IMG/VR virus record: IMGVR_UViG_3300034682_000404
Coordinates: 1-41,066 of that record
Strand: one strand, 5' to 3'
Origin: a virus
Length of the DNA stretch: 41,066 nucleotides
Each line of letters starts with the position of its first letter. Position 1 is the first letter of the stretch. A program made the translations under genes and the position numbers. This document shows, piece by piece, positions 30,166 through 40,274 of this stretch. Under the pieces are notes generated by a model, which had not been told where the DNA came from, did not search any database, and saw only the letters and a program-made list of their open reading frames with translations.

Positions 30166-33100
30166 ATGAGTGACTTGACCTTAGCAATACATTTTACAGC
30201 CAATGGTGGGCAGGTTGTTGTAAAAAATGTTAGAGATATTAGCTCAGCCGTTGGTTCAGTTAATCAAGAGTTTGCACAGGTAGTAAAGACCGGGGAAGCT
30301 GCAAAATCAGGTTTCAACTCTGCTGCAGAGGGGGCAGCTGAAGCTGAAAAGTTTGCCATTTCTTTGACCAAAGCTCTTGGTTTCGTGGCTGCCAGTTTTT
30401 CGTCGATGAAGCTGATTGATATTGCAGATGATTGGGGACAAATGTCTGCACGGATCCGTCAAGCGACAGACAATAGTGCTGAGTATGATTATGTCCAGCA
30501 GCGAATGGTTAGTTCTGCCAACGATACTTACCGCGCAATCAATGAAACCAGGGAAGGTTTTATTCGGATGTCTCCAATATTACGTGACATGAATTATTCC
30601 CTTGGCCAAAGCATTGATATTGTCGACAGTTTCAGTGCTTTACTCGTAACTAATGCTGCGAAAGCTGACCGAGCAGCTTCAGCTCAAGACGCCTTATCAA
30701 AAGCGATTCAAACAGGTCGCTTAGAGTCCGATGGTTGGCAGACTATCTTCGGTGTAATGCCAAGTATCCTCGATAATCTGACTGCTGCGACCGGGAAAAC
30801 CGGCTCAGAAATTCGTGAGCTTGGCATATCAGGCAAAATGTCGATCAATGATTTGACCAATGCTTTGCTTTTAAATCAGGATAAAAACCTTGCCGCAGTT
30901 GAGGATATGCCTACGACGGTGCGTGACGCTCTGCAAAGCATGGCTAACCTATTTGAAAATTACATAGGCCAACAAAATGAGGCTTTTGGTGCAACAGCGG
31001 CTTTAGCTGGAAGCATAGTTGATGTATCTGATGCGTTGTACAACATTACTACCCAACCATTTGATGACTTAAATCCACAGTTGCAGGCAACCCTTAACAC
31101 AGCAGAGCTGCTAGTGACTATTGCTGGTGTGGCTGGTTTCGCTGCATTTTTAAAATATGGCGCAAGTCAGTACCTGGTATTTCAAAATGCCCTGTTACTG
31201 AATACTCAGTCTGTCAGAACCGTGTCGACTTTAGGTTTAGTAACCACAACAGCGGGCACTTCGACAGTTGCTTTAAATGCGTTAGCAATGGCACAGCGTT
31301 TAGTTTTAGGCCCTGTGGGTTTACTTATAGGTGTGCTTGGTGCCGCTGCAGTGGCTTTCAATTTGTACGAAGATGCTGCAGAAGATGCGAAGAAGAAAAA
31401 TGAACAGTTACAAAAGTCTTTTGGAGAGTGGAGCAATCAAAGAAAAGCTGACGCATATAATGGGGCTGTTATTCAACTTAATGAGTTAAACGCGCAAATT
31501 GAGGCAACCCAAGCAAAAATTAGATCAGCCAGATCAACAATGCCGGTTCAAAGTACTCAATTTGGCAGTATTGCTTCTTCTGACGAAATGGCGGCTTTGA
31601 AATTACTTGATGAACTTAAAGCTAAAAAAGCTGAGCTGAATAGCCTTATTGAAGAATTGAATAAAAACTTTAATGCCGGGCTTCCAGGATTAAACGAATA
31701 CAGCGATAAACTAGAAGGCAATGCATCATCGGCCAGCGTTCTAAAAGATGATCTGTTAAAGCTTTACAACCAACAGATGCTCAGTGCCCAGGCAATCAGT
31801 GCGACAGGCGCAGCTTTAACCGGCATCGACTTGGAGTTGTTTAAAGCCACTTTTGTGGAGGCTACAAAGCTACCAGAGGCCGCTAAAGAGGCCATTATGC
31901 AGTTTGCTGCTGAGGCGAAAGTAGCCACAGCCAACCTGAATTTAGATACCTACCTAAAACAACTGCAGGCTGAACTGGCCCTGCTTGACATAAAGCTACA
32001 GAAAGGTGAAGCCGAATATAACATTCAAAAAGCCCTCTCGGCTTACACCGGTGTTAACCCAGCCCGAACAAAAGCCCTCACAGATGAACTGAAGTTGCTG
32101 GAGAAAAAGAAACTTGCAGTAACAGGCAAGGATACTTTGGATGCAATGAAACAGGAAACAGCACTGCTGCGCATACGGTTGAACCAGGGCGAAAAAGAAT
32201 ACGACGTGCAAAAAGCTCTTTATCAGTTAAAGGGCGGTGATCCAGCAGTACTTGCTGCTATTGAAGCTGAAGTACGTGCACAGCAGCAACTAAACGAGCA
32301 GCTGGATATACGCAAGTATTTAACAGACGGCACCTATGACGACTTGCTGGATAGCTTGACACAGATTGGTGATATTGGCGGTGCAGCGGGTAATGCCATT
32401 GTGGATGCTTTTGGCAGTGTTGCCGACCAGTTTGCAGCAATGGCCGAACAGCAGGACGAGTTCACCAAGAAGTTTTTAGAGTTATCTGAAGCCCGTAAAA
32501 AAGTTGAAAAAGAAGTCGATCCGGTGCGTCGCACCAAAGCACTGGAAAAAGCTGATGCGGTTGAACGCAGCCTGATGGAAGACCAACTGCGGGGCCAGTT
32601 AGGTAACTACGCCACACTGACCGGCGCTGCCAGTAAAATGTTTAGTGAAAACAGCAAAGGCCGCCAAGTGTTGCACCGGATGGAAACAGCTTTTGCTGCC
32701 ATTGAAACTGCGCTGGCTATCAAAAAAGCAGCGGCTAATGCCCTGACCGCTATTACGAATCAGGGTGGTGGTGACCCTTACACAGCGTTTGCCCGGATTG
32801 CCGCAATGGCAGCACTAATGGCGGGTTTAGGTGTGTTTAGCGGCAGTGCATCCGGTGGTACCAGCGCTGCAAGTAATCAGCAAAGTCAGGGAACTGGTAC
32901 AGTACTGGGCGACAGTTCAGCCAAATCAGAATCGATTGCTAATAGCCTGGAGCGTATTGAGTCGTTGGAATTAGACCAGTATGCCGAGCTGCGCAGCATT
33001 AACACAGCCATCAGGGATTTAAATGCGGGTATCGCTAAGTTGGCAGTTAACTTAGTGGCCAGTTATGGTCGCTTTGATGAAGGCAATTACCAGGGCGATT

Positions 33101-35628
33101 TAGGCAAAGACTACAACCTGCAATTGGGAAGTACTGCTGGCGCTTTAGTGCTGGGCGGGTTTATTGGGGCTGCTGTTGACAACATGCTTGGCGGCCTGCT
33201 TTCTGGCATCACTAATAAAGTATTAGGTGGGCTGTTTGGTTCGACTAAAAAAGAGTTAGTGGACTCAGGTATTTCATTTGCAGCTCAAGAGCTGGGCGAC
33301 ATTTTAGCGTCTGGTCTGGTTGATGCCACACTCTACGACACTATTAAAGTGACTAAGAAAAAGCTGTTCGGCCTCAGTAAAAGCACCTCAGAAAAAACCG
33401 AATATCGAGATCTGGATCAAGAAGTGCGTGCAGAGTTTGGGCGGGTGTTTAGTTACATTGGCAACTCTGTGACTGAAGCTGTGAAACTGTTGGGGCTTAC
33501 GACCACTCGTGACTTAGAAAACTTTGTGATCAGCCTGCCAAAAATCAGTTTTAAAGGCTTGTCCGGTGATGAAATAGAAGAAGAGCTGCAGGCCCTGTTT
33601 AGCCAACAAGGCGATTTGATGGCTAAGTACCTGGTGCCTGGCATTGCAGAATTTCAAAAAATGGGTGAAGGGCTATACGACACACTGATCAGGGTAGCCC
33701 AGGAACAGGCCGTATTTAATGCGAGCATGGATTCGCTTGGGCTGGAGCTGTCACGCTTTGGCTCTGTCACTTCAGAAGTTCAGATCCGTGTTGCTCAGTC
33801 GCTTATTGAACTGATGGGCGGTATCGAAGAATTCAGCAGTACAACCAGCAAGTACTTTGAAGCTTTCTATAGTGAAAGCGAGCAAATGGCTGCCATGCAG
33901 AAGCAAATTGACGAGCAGTTTAAGTCGATGGGGTTAACTCTGCCCACCACCAGGGACGGCTTTAAAGCGCTGGTTGATGGCCTTGACTTAACAACTGACG
34001 CTGGCCAAGCCATGTTTGCCGCACTGATGTCTTTAGTGCCGATGATGGATCAGTTTTACGACGCGGCAGAAGATGCTGCTAAAGCTGCAGAAAAAGCCGC
34101 TGAAGCTGAGCAAAAACTGGCCGCTGAGCGCAACAAATTTAACAGCGATATTCAGAGTGAGCTGATTCGATTGGATTTCAGTCCGTTTGAACTGGCGATG
34201 GACGATTTAAATCAGTGGTACGCAGACGCTAAAGCCGAAGCTGAACAATTGGGCGCGAGCACTGCGCTACTTACACAACTGTACAACAAAAAACGCGAAG
34301 CGCTTGCCACTGAGTATATGAACAAAAGCATTGCCAGTGCAGAAACTGCAATGAGTTCGTTGGTTGCTGATTATCAGCGCACTGTTGATCAGTTAGGCCA
34401 GGCGTTGGCGCAAGTGCTGGACAGTATCAGTTCAATGGCTGGCACTATCCGGGCTGACATTCTAAACATCCGCAAAACATTGCCTGAGTTTGACTCTGTG
34501 GGTTACTACGCCGATCAGGTTTACTCACTAACTGCGCAACTGGGAACCGGCACTGCAGCAGCTCAGTTGGATGTGATTGGCAAGTTAAAAGCCGCAATGT
34601 TAGACAGATACAGCGCTGAGCTTGAGGCCATGGATAAAAACATGGAGGCAATTAATGCCGAGCAAGCCGCCCGTGAAGAGCTGTACGAAAATCAGCTGGA
34701 ACAAATTAACGCGTTAAGAGATGCCGCGAAGGCAATGAAGGACGCTGCTTCGGCGTTGCTTTACGGTGATTTGTCGACGCTGACTGCGGGCGAACGCCTG
34801 CAGCAATTGCAAAGCCAATACAATACTGCTGTGGCAAAAGCCCGTGGCGGTGACGCCGAGGCGTATAGCCAGGTGCAAAGTTTGGGCGAGCAGCTGCTGC
34901 AGATGAGCCGTGACTATGATCCAGCCAATTATGGTGCGGTGTTTGATAGTGTGCTGGGCACCTTTAACGAGCTTGGCAATAAGAACTTTATTACACCGAC
35001 AGCTCCAGCTCCACATCCAGCCATTGCTGCTTATGAAGAGACAAAAATTGCACTGGCCCGCCAGACTATTGCCCAGTTGGAGTTGTTGGCGGGTACTACA
35101 GACTCTTTGGGTGCACTGGCCACTGCAGAGAACACTGCTGCAATTAATGCCTTAACAGCCCAGTTCACTGCGGACACAGCTAAAGTAAGCGCCATTCTCG
35201 AAACTGAGCTTGCTGCTATCCGCGCTCAAATGCCTGCGCAAACGGATGCGATCGTTGAAGCATTGCACTTACTGGATACCAGTGTGCGTGATGGTACGGT
35301 GTATACCGGCACTGTTATGCAAGATGTTGCAGATGCCGTGGGAGTAAGTAACACCAATTTAAGCACCATAGCTCAGTTGGCCGGAAATCAGCAGCCAATC
35401 GTCGTGCCAGCCCCGAATGTTGATGTGGTCGTCAATGTGAACTACACCCCACCGCCGTCAAACCCTGGTGAGCCTACACAGCCTCAAGTTGCAGCGCTGC
35501 AGTCATTGCAGGCATTAACTGCAGAAACGAATAGCCAGCTGCAAAAAGTGGTCAGCAGCAATGAAAGTATTAGCCGAGAGTTAGCTGACACCAGTAGCCA
35601 GCTGATCGCAATGCAGAGGGTTAGCTGA
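30166..35628 (+). CDS. Tape measure protein
   Basis: At 1820 residues, the largest gene. Residues about 85-250 match the tape-measure N-terminal domain (YRAINETREGFIRMSPILRD, then ALSKAIQTGRLESDGWQTIF, then SEIRELGISGKMSINDL). Hydrophobic segments lie at about 310-410 and 860-910, and glycine-rich membrane-like segments at about 995-1025. Long coiled coils fill the rest. A segment is duplicated in tandem at about 602 and 664 (GEAEYNIQKAL and GEKEYDVQKAL). It sets tail length and may help DNA cross the envelope. The size implies a long tail. It follows the GT gene by nine bases. Confidence 0.9.
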   Translation: MSDLTLAIHFTANGGQVVVKNVRDISSAVGSVNQEFAQVVKTGEAAKSGFNSAAEGAAEAEKFAISLTKALGFVAASFSSMKLIDIADDWGQMSARIRQATDNSAEYDYVQQRMVSSANDTYRAINETREGFIRMSPILRDMNYSLGQSIDIVDSFSALLVTNAAKADRAASAQDALSKAIQTGRLESDGWQTIFGVMPSILDNLTAATGKTGSEIRELGISGKMSINDLTNALLLNQDKNLAAVEDMPTTVRDALQSMANLFENYIGQQNEAFGATAALAGSIVDVSDALYNITTQPFDDLNPQLQATLNTAELLVTIAGVAGFAAFLKYGASQYLVFQNALLLNTQSVRTVSTLGLVTTTAGTSTVALNALAMAQRLVLGPVGLLIGVLGAAAVAFNLYEDAAEDAKKKNEQLQKSFGEWSNQRKADAYNGAVIQLNELNAQIEATQAKIRSARSTMPVQSTQFGSIASSDEMAALKLLDELKAKKAELNSLIEELNKNFNAGLPGLNEYSDKLEGNASSASVLKDDLLKLYNQQMLSAQAISATGAALTGIDLELFKATFVEATKLPEAAKEAIMQFAAEAKVATANLNLDTYLKQLQAELALLDIKLQKGEAEYNIQKALSAYTGVNPARTKALTDELKLLEKKKLAVTGKDTLDAMKQETALLRIRLNQGEKEYDVQKALYQLKGGDPAVLAAIEAEVRAQQQLNEQLDIRKYLTDGTYDDLLDSLTQIGDIGGAAGNAIVDAFGSVADQFAAMAEQQDEFTKKFLELSEARKKVEKEVDPVRRTKALEKADAVERSLMEDQLRGQLGNYATLTGAASKMFSENSKGRQVLHRMETAFAAIETALAIKKAAANALTAITNQGGGDPYTAFARIAAMAALMAGLGVFSGSASGGTSAASNQQSQGTGTVLGDSSAKSESIANSLERIESLELDQYAELRSINTAIRDLNAGIAKLAVNLVASYGRFDEGNYQGDLGKDYNLQLGSTAGALVLGGFIGAAVDNMLGGLLSGITNKVLGGLFGSTKKELVDSGISFAAQELGDILASGLVDATLYDTIKVTKKKLFGLSKSTSEKTEYRDLDQEVRAEFGRVFSYIGNSVTEAVKLLGLTTTRDLENFVISLPKISFKGLSGDEIEEELQALFSQQGDLMAKYLVPGIAEFQKMGEGLYDTLIRVAQEQAVFNASMDSLGLELSRFGSVTSEVQIRVAQSLIELMGGIEEFSSTTSKYFEAFYSESEQMAAMQKQIDEQFKSMGLTLPTTRDGFKALVDGLDLTTDAGQAMFAALMSLVPMMDQFYDAAEDAAKAAEKAAEAEQKLAAERNKFNSDIQSELIRLDFSPFELAMDDLNQWYADAKAEAEQLGASTALLTQLYNKKREALATEYMNKSIASAETAMSSLVADYQRTVDQLGQALAQVLDSISSMAGTIRADILNIRKTLPEFDSVGYYADQVYSLTAQLGTGTAAAQLDVIGKLKAAMLDRYSAELEAMDKNMEAINAEQAAREELYENQLEQINALRDAAKAMKDAASALLYGDLSTLTAGERLQQLQSQYNTAVAKARGGDAEAYSQVQSLGEQLLQMSRDYDPANYGAVFDSVLGTFNELGNKNFITPTAPAPHPAIAAYEETKIALARQTIAQLELLAGTTDSLGALATAENTAAINALTAQFTADTAKVSAILETELAAIRAQMPAQTDAIVEALHLLDTSVRDGTVYTGTVMQDVADAVGVSNTNLSTIAQLAGNQQPIVVPAPNVDVVVNVNYTPPPSNPGEPTQPQVAALQSLQALTAETNSQLQKVVSSNESISRELADTSSQLIAMQRVS

Positions 35629-37055
35629 TGATTGACTTTAATAGCTGGCTTGCTGCTCAGGGAAATTTCAGATGTGTGCTGGTGGAGCTGGATTACCGCG
35701 ATGCTGGCGTTATAAAAACAGCTTATTTCAGTAATAGCGCCTTTGTAAGTACAGCAACGGATAGCCCTGCACATACTGGCTATGACCCTTTTGTGATCGG
35801 CTCCGTGCAATTTGAGCGCAGTTTAAATGAGGTGTTTACAGGGCGTAGTGTCAGTAAAACTCATGATATTGAGTTGATCCTTCAGTCAGACACATTGCAG
35901 CTGTTGACCAAAGCGGTCTATGGGCAATCAGTGCGTATTTATCTGGGTGATAAGAGCTGGCCAAAGGCAAATTTTCAGCAAATTATCGCTGGCATTTGCG
36001 ATGGCATTACGCCTGAGCAAACAAAGATCCGTATCAAATTTCGTGATGCGGCAGATGTATTGCAAACCCCTCTGCTAAATGCACGCTATACCGATGGCGC
36101 TGCAGTAGACCAGCTAAAGCCACTGTGCCTGGGCCGGTGTTTTAACGTGAAGCCCGTGCTGATTAATGCCGCAACGCACACGTATCAGTTTAACTCAACC
36201 CCATCCGCCTCAGTGACGGCAGTCAGGTTCAACGGCTCCATTGTACCTACGACTAATTACACGGTTGATTACGACAACAGCACGATCACCTTTAGCATTT
36301 ATCCTGCCGGTGATGTCACCATGGATGTCGATGGCACTGTTGTTGGAGGCTTGTGGCTGCAAAATGCAGCGGATTTTATTGGCTATATAGCTTCATTGAG
36401 AGGGTATTCAGTCGACTGCAGTGGGTTAGCTGGTTATCTGCTCGGCTTGTACATCACGTCTGATACATCTGCAGAAAAAGTGCTTGATGACATCTGCAGT
36501 AGCATTGGAGCTTATTGGATGTTTGATCGCACTGGTCAATTTTTGGTGCGCGCCTTTAACGGTGTTCCAGCGCTAGCGGACATCAACATTACGGGTGATC
36601 AAACCGTCTTTGGTACCACGAAAATTCGGCGGGTAATTAATCCCCTTTATAGCCTGACTTTAGGTTACAAACGCAACTGGACGCCATTATCAACCATTGC
36701 AGCAGTCGTTCATGAAACCTCCCCGGATGTTGCCAAAGAATTAGCCGAAACAGCGAAAACAAAGTCGGTAACACAGGATCATGTGTTGGCCAATTACCCG
36801 CAAGCCGAGTCTATTAATGTCAGCACGTTGATTGTGCTTCAAACCGATGCATCAGCCGAAGCGAACCGCCGCCTACTGGTGGCTGCTACTCCGCATTTTG
36901 TATACGAAATAAAGCAGTTTGCAGCCCCTTTTCAGTGGCTGCCAGGCATGTGCGCGAAGCTTGAAAAGCCAGGCATTAATGGTGACCGGGCGGTAATAAC
37001 AAAACTAATAGATTCGGCTACAGATGGCACTTGCAACGTGGAGTACTGGCAGTGA
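35628..37055 (+). CDS. Distal tail / baseplate-type protein
   Basis: A 475-residue protein that overlaps the tape measure stop by one base. It is beta-rich and starts with a tail-hub-like FRCVLVELDYRDAGVIKTAY segment and SVQFERSLNEVFTGRSV. The centre has strands in VRFNGSIVPTTNYTVDYDNS, and the end is FQWLPGMCAKLEKPGINGDR. Proteins of this kind follow the tape measure in D3112/B3-type transposable siphophages and form the tail tip. No enzymatic motif is seen. Confidence 0.6.
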   Translation: MIDFNSWLAAQGNFRCVLVELDYRDAGVIKTAYFSNSAFVSTATDSPAHTGYDPFVIGSVQFERSLNEVFTGRSVSKTHDIELILQSDTLQLLTKAVYGQSVRIYLGDKSWPKANFQQIIAGICDGITPEQTKIRIKFRDAADVLQTPLLNARYTDGAAVDQLKPLCLGRCFNVKPVLINAATHTYQFNSTPSASVTAVRFNGSIVPTTNYTVDYDNSTITFSIYPAGDVTMDVDGTVVGGLWLQNAADFIGYIASLRGYSVDCSGLAGYLLGLYITSDTSAEKVLDDICSSIGAYWMFDRTGQFLVRAFNGVPALADINITGDQTVFGTTKIRRVINPLYSLTLGYKRNWTPLSTIAAVVHETSPDVAKELAETAKTKSVTQDHVLANYPQAESINVSTLIVLQTDASAEANRRLLVAATPHFVYEIKQFAAPFQWLPGMCAKLEKPGINGDRAVITKLIDSATDGTCNVEYWQ

Positions 37056-37891
37056 GCAACAATATAAGAATGTTAGTTGTGAATGATTTTGATGACGCTA
37101 CGGTCAACCTGGTGGGCGGTGAAGCCGTGCCATCACTTCCCGCTGAAAACTTAAAAATCTATAACAACAGCCGAATTTTTCGCAGTGCGTCGACCAACTT
37201 TGTTTTGGAGGGCAACTTCGAAAACATACGTTTGATCAGCGCCTTTATTATGTGGCGTCACAATTTTACTGCAGCTGCAAAGTATCGCCTGGAGCTATAC
37301 GAAAACGCTGATCAGTCTGGCGCTGTGGTATTCGATACCGGTCTTATTAACGCTATTCCAGAGCGCACTTATGGTGAGTGGGACTGGCGGATGCAAACCA
37401 TTGTCAGTTCTGTGCTTGATGGCTGGGCTACAAAATATACGCAGTGTTGGTTTGATGATGTATTTGCCCAGTCGTACCGCCTGACGGTAACCGATCCGCT
37501 GAATGAAGCGGGGCAACTCGACTTAACACGTATTTACATGGGCCGTCACTACTCACCAGCGGTGAATTTTAGCTATGGCAGTACCTTTGCTTTTGGAAGC
37601 AGCGAAAGCCAACAACGCACAGACGATGGTGGTTTGTTCAGCAATTCAACCAATTCGTGGCGTAAAAGCACCTTTGCCCTCGAATACATAGACGAAGAAG
37701 ACCGCCCAGGATTTATTTTGGCTATTCGCCACGCCCGTTTAAGCCGTGACTGGTTTGTTTCGCTTTATCCAGAGCTGGGTAACCAAAAGGAAATTGAGCA
37801 CAGCTTTGCTTGTAAATTTATGTCACTCCCCCCTGTGACAGCCACCCAATTCAATCAATTTTCTACCCCTGTTACCGTGGAGGAATGCTAA
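37052..37891 (+). CDS. Tail tip protein, unknown function
   Basis: A 279-residue protein. The start is GTG 37052, overlapping the previous stop as GTGA and preceded by GGAG at eight bases; a TTG further upstream would only add residues inside the preceding gene. It is rich in aromatic and beta residues (FENIRLISAFIMWRHNFTAA, YRLTVTDPLNEAGQLDLTRI). It probably forms part of the distal tail with its neighbours. No named domain recognised. Confidence 0.65.
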   Translation: MSNNIRMLVVNDFDDATVNLVGGEAVPSLPAENLKIYNNSRIFRSASTNFVLEGNFENIRLISAFIMWRHNFTAAAKYRLELYENADQSGAVVFDTGLINAIPERTYGEWDWRMQTIVSSVLDGWATKYTQCWFDDVFAQSYRLTVTDPLNEAGQLDLTRIYMGRHYSPAVNFSYGSTFAFGSSESQQRTDDGGLFSNSTNSWRKSTFALEYIDEEDRPGFILAIRHARLSRDWFVSLYPELGNQKEIEHSFACKFMSLPPVTATQFNQFSTPVTVEEC

Positions 37892-40264
37892 ATGCCTACA
37901 GATATAGAGAAACTACAAGTTCCTGAGATTGTTCTGAATACGCAAGACGTAGGCAGTATATTTCAAACCAAAATGAACGCTGCTATTGCAGCACTTCGGA
38001 CGGCGATCATCGCATACAACAACCAGGTAGACGCTGCGAATACATCTGGCCATCAGGTTGCCCAAATGGATTCTCTAATTCAGCAGGTGGAGTTGGATAG
38101 TAACAGCGCCATAGTTCAGGTGCTGACGAGCACGGAGCCAGAAGTGGAGGTCGAGTTCGGTGGTCAGACACAGCTGGTAGTTCCTTATGGTTATCTAAAG
38201 CAGCAAGTTGATGGGTCTGTCGGTTCCGCCGCAGCATATGCAAATGCATCAGCAGCTAGCGCTGAAGCGTCTAGGACTTTAGCCAATCTGTATCCAACCG
38301 TTGATGCAGGTTTGGCGGGTGTTGCTGATGGTGAATATTTTCAGGTGCCAGCAAGCATTGAGAGTGAGTTTACGATTGTTTATCAGAAAGTAGGTAGCGT
38401 GGCCATAGAGAAAAAACGCACACCATCAGGTGTCGCAATAACTGCGTTAGTGAACAGCATGGATGCGTTAGCCACAACAGTGCCACTCGTTAAGGATTGG
38501 CTTGATATTACATTAGATAAAGATGGTTTGTTTGTAAGTGGACGGAAAAAAGATTTGTCGTTTTGGGAGTGTCGGGCTGGAGAATTGGTAAAAATTGCGG
38601 CTTTAGAATTTGATCCAACGGATTCAAGTTTACAGCTTCCGAACTGGAACTTTTTAGATACTTTTGTCCCTTTAGTTTCTGATTGGAGCGAACTCTATGT
38701 TGATAAGCTAGGCAACTTTGTAAAAGGTATCAAGCGTGATGGGTCTATTTACGAATCCAGAGAGGGGATCCTCGTTAATGTCGCTTCAAAAACGTTTTCA
38801 AAATTAACTGTTACGGATGACTTAGAGCTACCTCTATGGAGTTTTTTAGATACTTCGGTTCCTCTTGTCTCTGATTGGCATGAGCTCCACGTAGATAAAC
38901 TGGGGAATATAGTTAAAGGAATAAAGCGCGACGGATCAGTTTATGTCGCCAAAGAAGGCGCTCTGCAGCCAATAACGCCGACTGATGCATCAAGTGTTCA
39001 AGGTTTACAGTCCTATTTATATAGCTATTTAGATGGAACCGCATTAAACGCAGATTCAAACATTGACTATCTCATTATGATAAACGGCCAAAGCTGGGCG
39101 GAAGGAGGTAAGTCTGGTTTTGTATCAGATGCAACAGTGACCATAAATCCTGAACATCCGGGTTTTGCGTTAATGTTTGATGCAGGAGTTAAGCCTGCCG
39201 GAGCTCCAGTTAGTAGTTTTGTTGACTTAAAAGAGACTGAAAATTATTGGAGTTATGAGACTCCTGCAAGTGGTATTGCAGATGTTTTAATGTCGCGACT
39301 TAGTGCAAAGTTTGACAGGAAACCTCGCGTAATTTTCACATCCGCAGCACTGGGAGGCCAGGCATACCTTGATTCTAGGACCCCAACTTCAGGGTTGAAA
39401 CGTGGGACAAGTACCTATTCAGAAAGCTTGCGGCTGGTTGATAAAGCAAGAAATATTAGTATTTCGCAAGGTCGCAAACTTGTTGTATTGGCTCAGGTCA
39501 TAATTCACGGCGAGCAGGACTTTACTAATGCAACTTCAAAAGCTCTTTATATGAGAGCTCTTGAACAGTGGCAATCTGATTTTGAAGAAGATTGTCAGGC
39601 TATCACAGGCCAGCGAACTCACGTAAAGGCATATGTTACACAAGTTAATCGGGGTGGCGCTGCCATTGGGAGTCCTGCGCAAGTCGCTTTGGCTCAGTTG
39701 GCAGTGGAAGATCGTAATTCTAAAATCAGGTGCTGCGGTCCGCTTTATCAGGCACCTGGTGGGACTGATGGTGCACATTTGCGCGCAGTCGGATATCGGA
39801 TGATTGGGCGTCTGGTCGGTCACTTTATTTATAGTGATGGATTTGGTGCATATGCACAACCATTGCGGGTTATCGACTATTGGTGGGCCAGTTCAACAAC
39901 CGTTCACTTGCAATACAGCATGCCGGTCTTTATTGAGACTTCTGATGAGTTGGTTACAGTGTCCACATTAGGTGCTGATAAAGGCATCAAATTTACTGAT
40001 GGTTCAGCCATTCCGCCAACGGTTATAAACGTTGAAGTTTCATCAAGTGCTTCCAATCAAATTATTGTCACTTTGTCAGCGGTACCCACTGGCAAAAATC
40101 CTCGACTTTATATAGCAGCTCATCGCGCTGGCGGCGGTGGTAGTGGCTCTATAAATGGTGCGCGTTCTGCTATCCGCTCGGTTAGTCCTTTTGATTCAGA
40201 TCCATTAACAGGCATCACACAGTATTTCTGGGCGTGCCAAGAACAAATTAACTTAACAATTTAA
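37892..40264 (+). CDS. Tail fibre with tandem repeats and an SGNH-type esterase domain
   Basis: A 790-residue protein. The N-terminal 190 residues probably attach it to the tail. Three tandem repeats start at 197, 259 and 323, each with VPLV-x-DW, VDK-x-G-like and GIKRDGS-Y motifs, about 63 residues apart. From about 390 to 650 an SGNH/GDSL-like hydrolase shows block I GQSW (S401), block II glycines at 488-489, HGEQD (539-543) and block V DGAH (D626, H629). The C-terminus (650-790) is beta-rich and may bind the receptor. It would remove acyl groups from a surface glycan. GGAGG precedes the ATG. Confidence 0.8.
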   Translation: MPTDIEKLQVPEIVLNTQDVGSIFQTKMNAAIAALRTAIIAYNNQVDAANTSGHQVAQMDSLIQQVELDSNSAIVQVLTSTEPEVEVEFGGQTQLVVPYGYLKQQVDGSVGSAAAYANASAASAEASRTLANLYPTVDAGLAGVADGEYFQVPASIESEFTIVYQKVGSVAIEKKRTPSGVAITALVNSMDALATTVPLVKDWLDITLDKDGLFVSGRKKDLSFWECRAGELVKIAALEFDPTDSSLQLPNWNFLDTFVPLVSDWSELYVDKLGNFVKGIKRDGSIYESREGILVNVASKTFSKLTVTDDLELPLWSFLDTSVPLVSDWHELHVDKLGNIVKGIKRDGSVYVAKEGALQPITPTDASSVQGLQSYLYSYLDGTALNADSNIDYLIMINGQSWAEGGKSGFVSDATVTINPEHPGFALMFDAGVKPAGAPVSSFVDLKETENYWSYETPASGIADVLMSRLSAKFDRKPRVIFTSAALGGQAYLDSRTPTSGLKRGTSTYSESLRLVDKARNISISQGRKLVVLAQVIIHGEQDFTNATSKALYMRALEQWQSDFEEDCQAITGQRTHVKAYVTQVNRGGAAIGSPAQVALAQLAVEDRNSKIRCCGPLYQAPGGTDGAHLRAVGYRMIGRLVGHFIYSDGFGAYAQPLRVIDYWWASSTTVHLQYSMPVFIETSDELVTVSTLGADKGIKFTDGSAIPPTVINVEVSSSASNQIIVTLSAVPTGKNPRLYIAAHRAGGGGSGSINGARSAIRSVSPFDSDPLTGITQYFWACQEQINLTI

Positions 40265-40274
40265 GAGGTGTTAT

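Noticed and set aside
37031-37891. Starting the tail tip gene at TTG 37031
   Set aside because: GTG 37052 forms a GTGA overlap with the preceding stop and has GGAG at the right distance.
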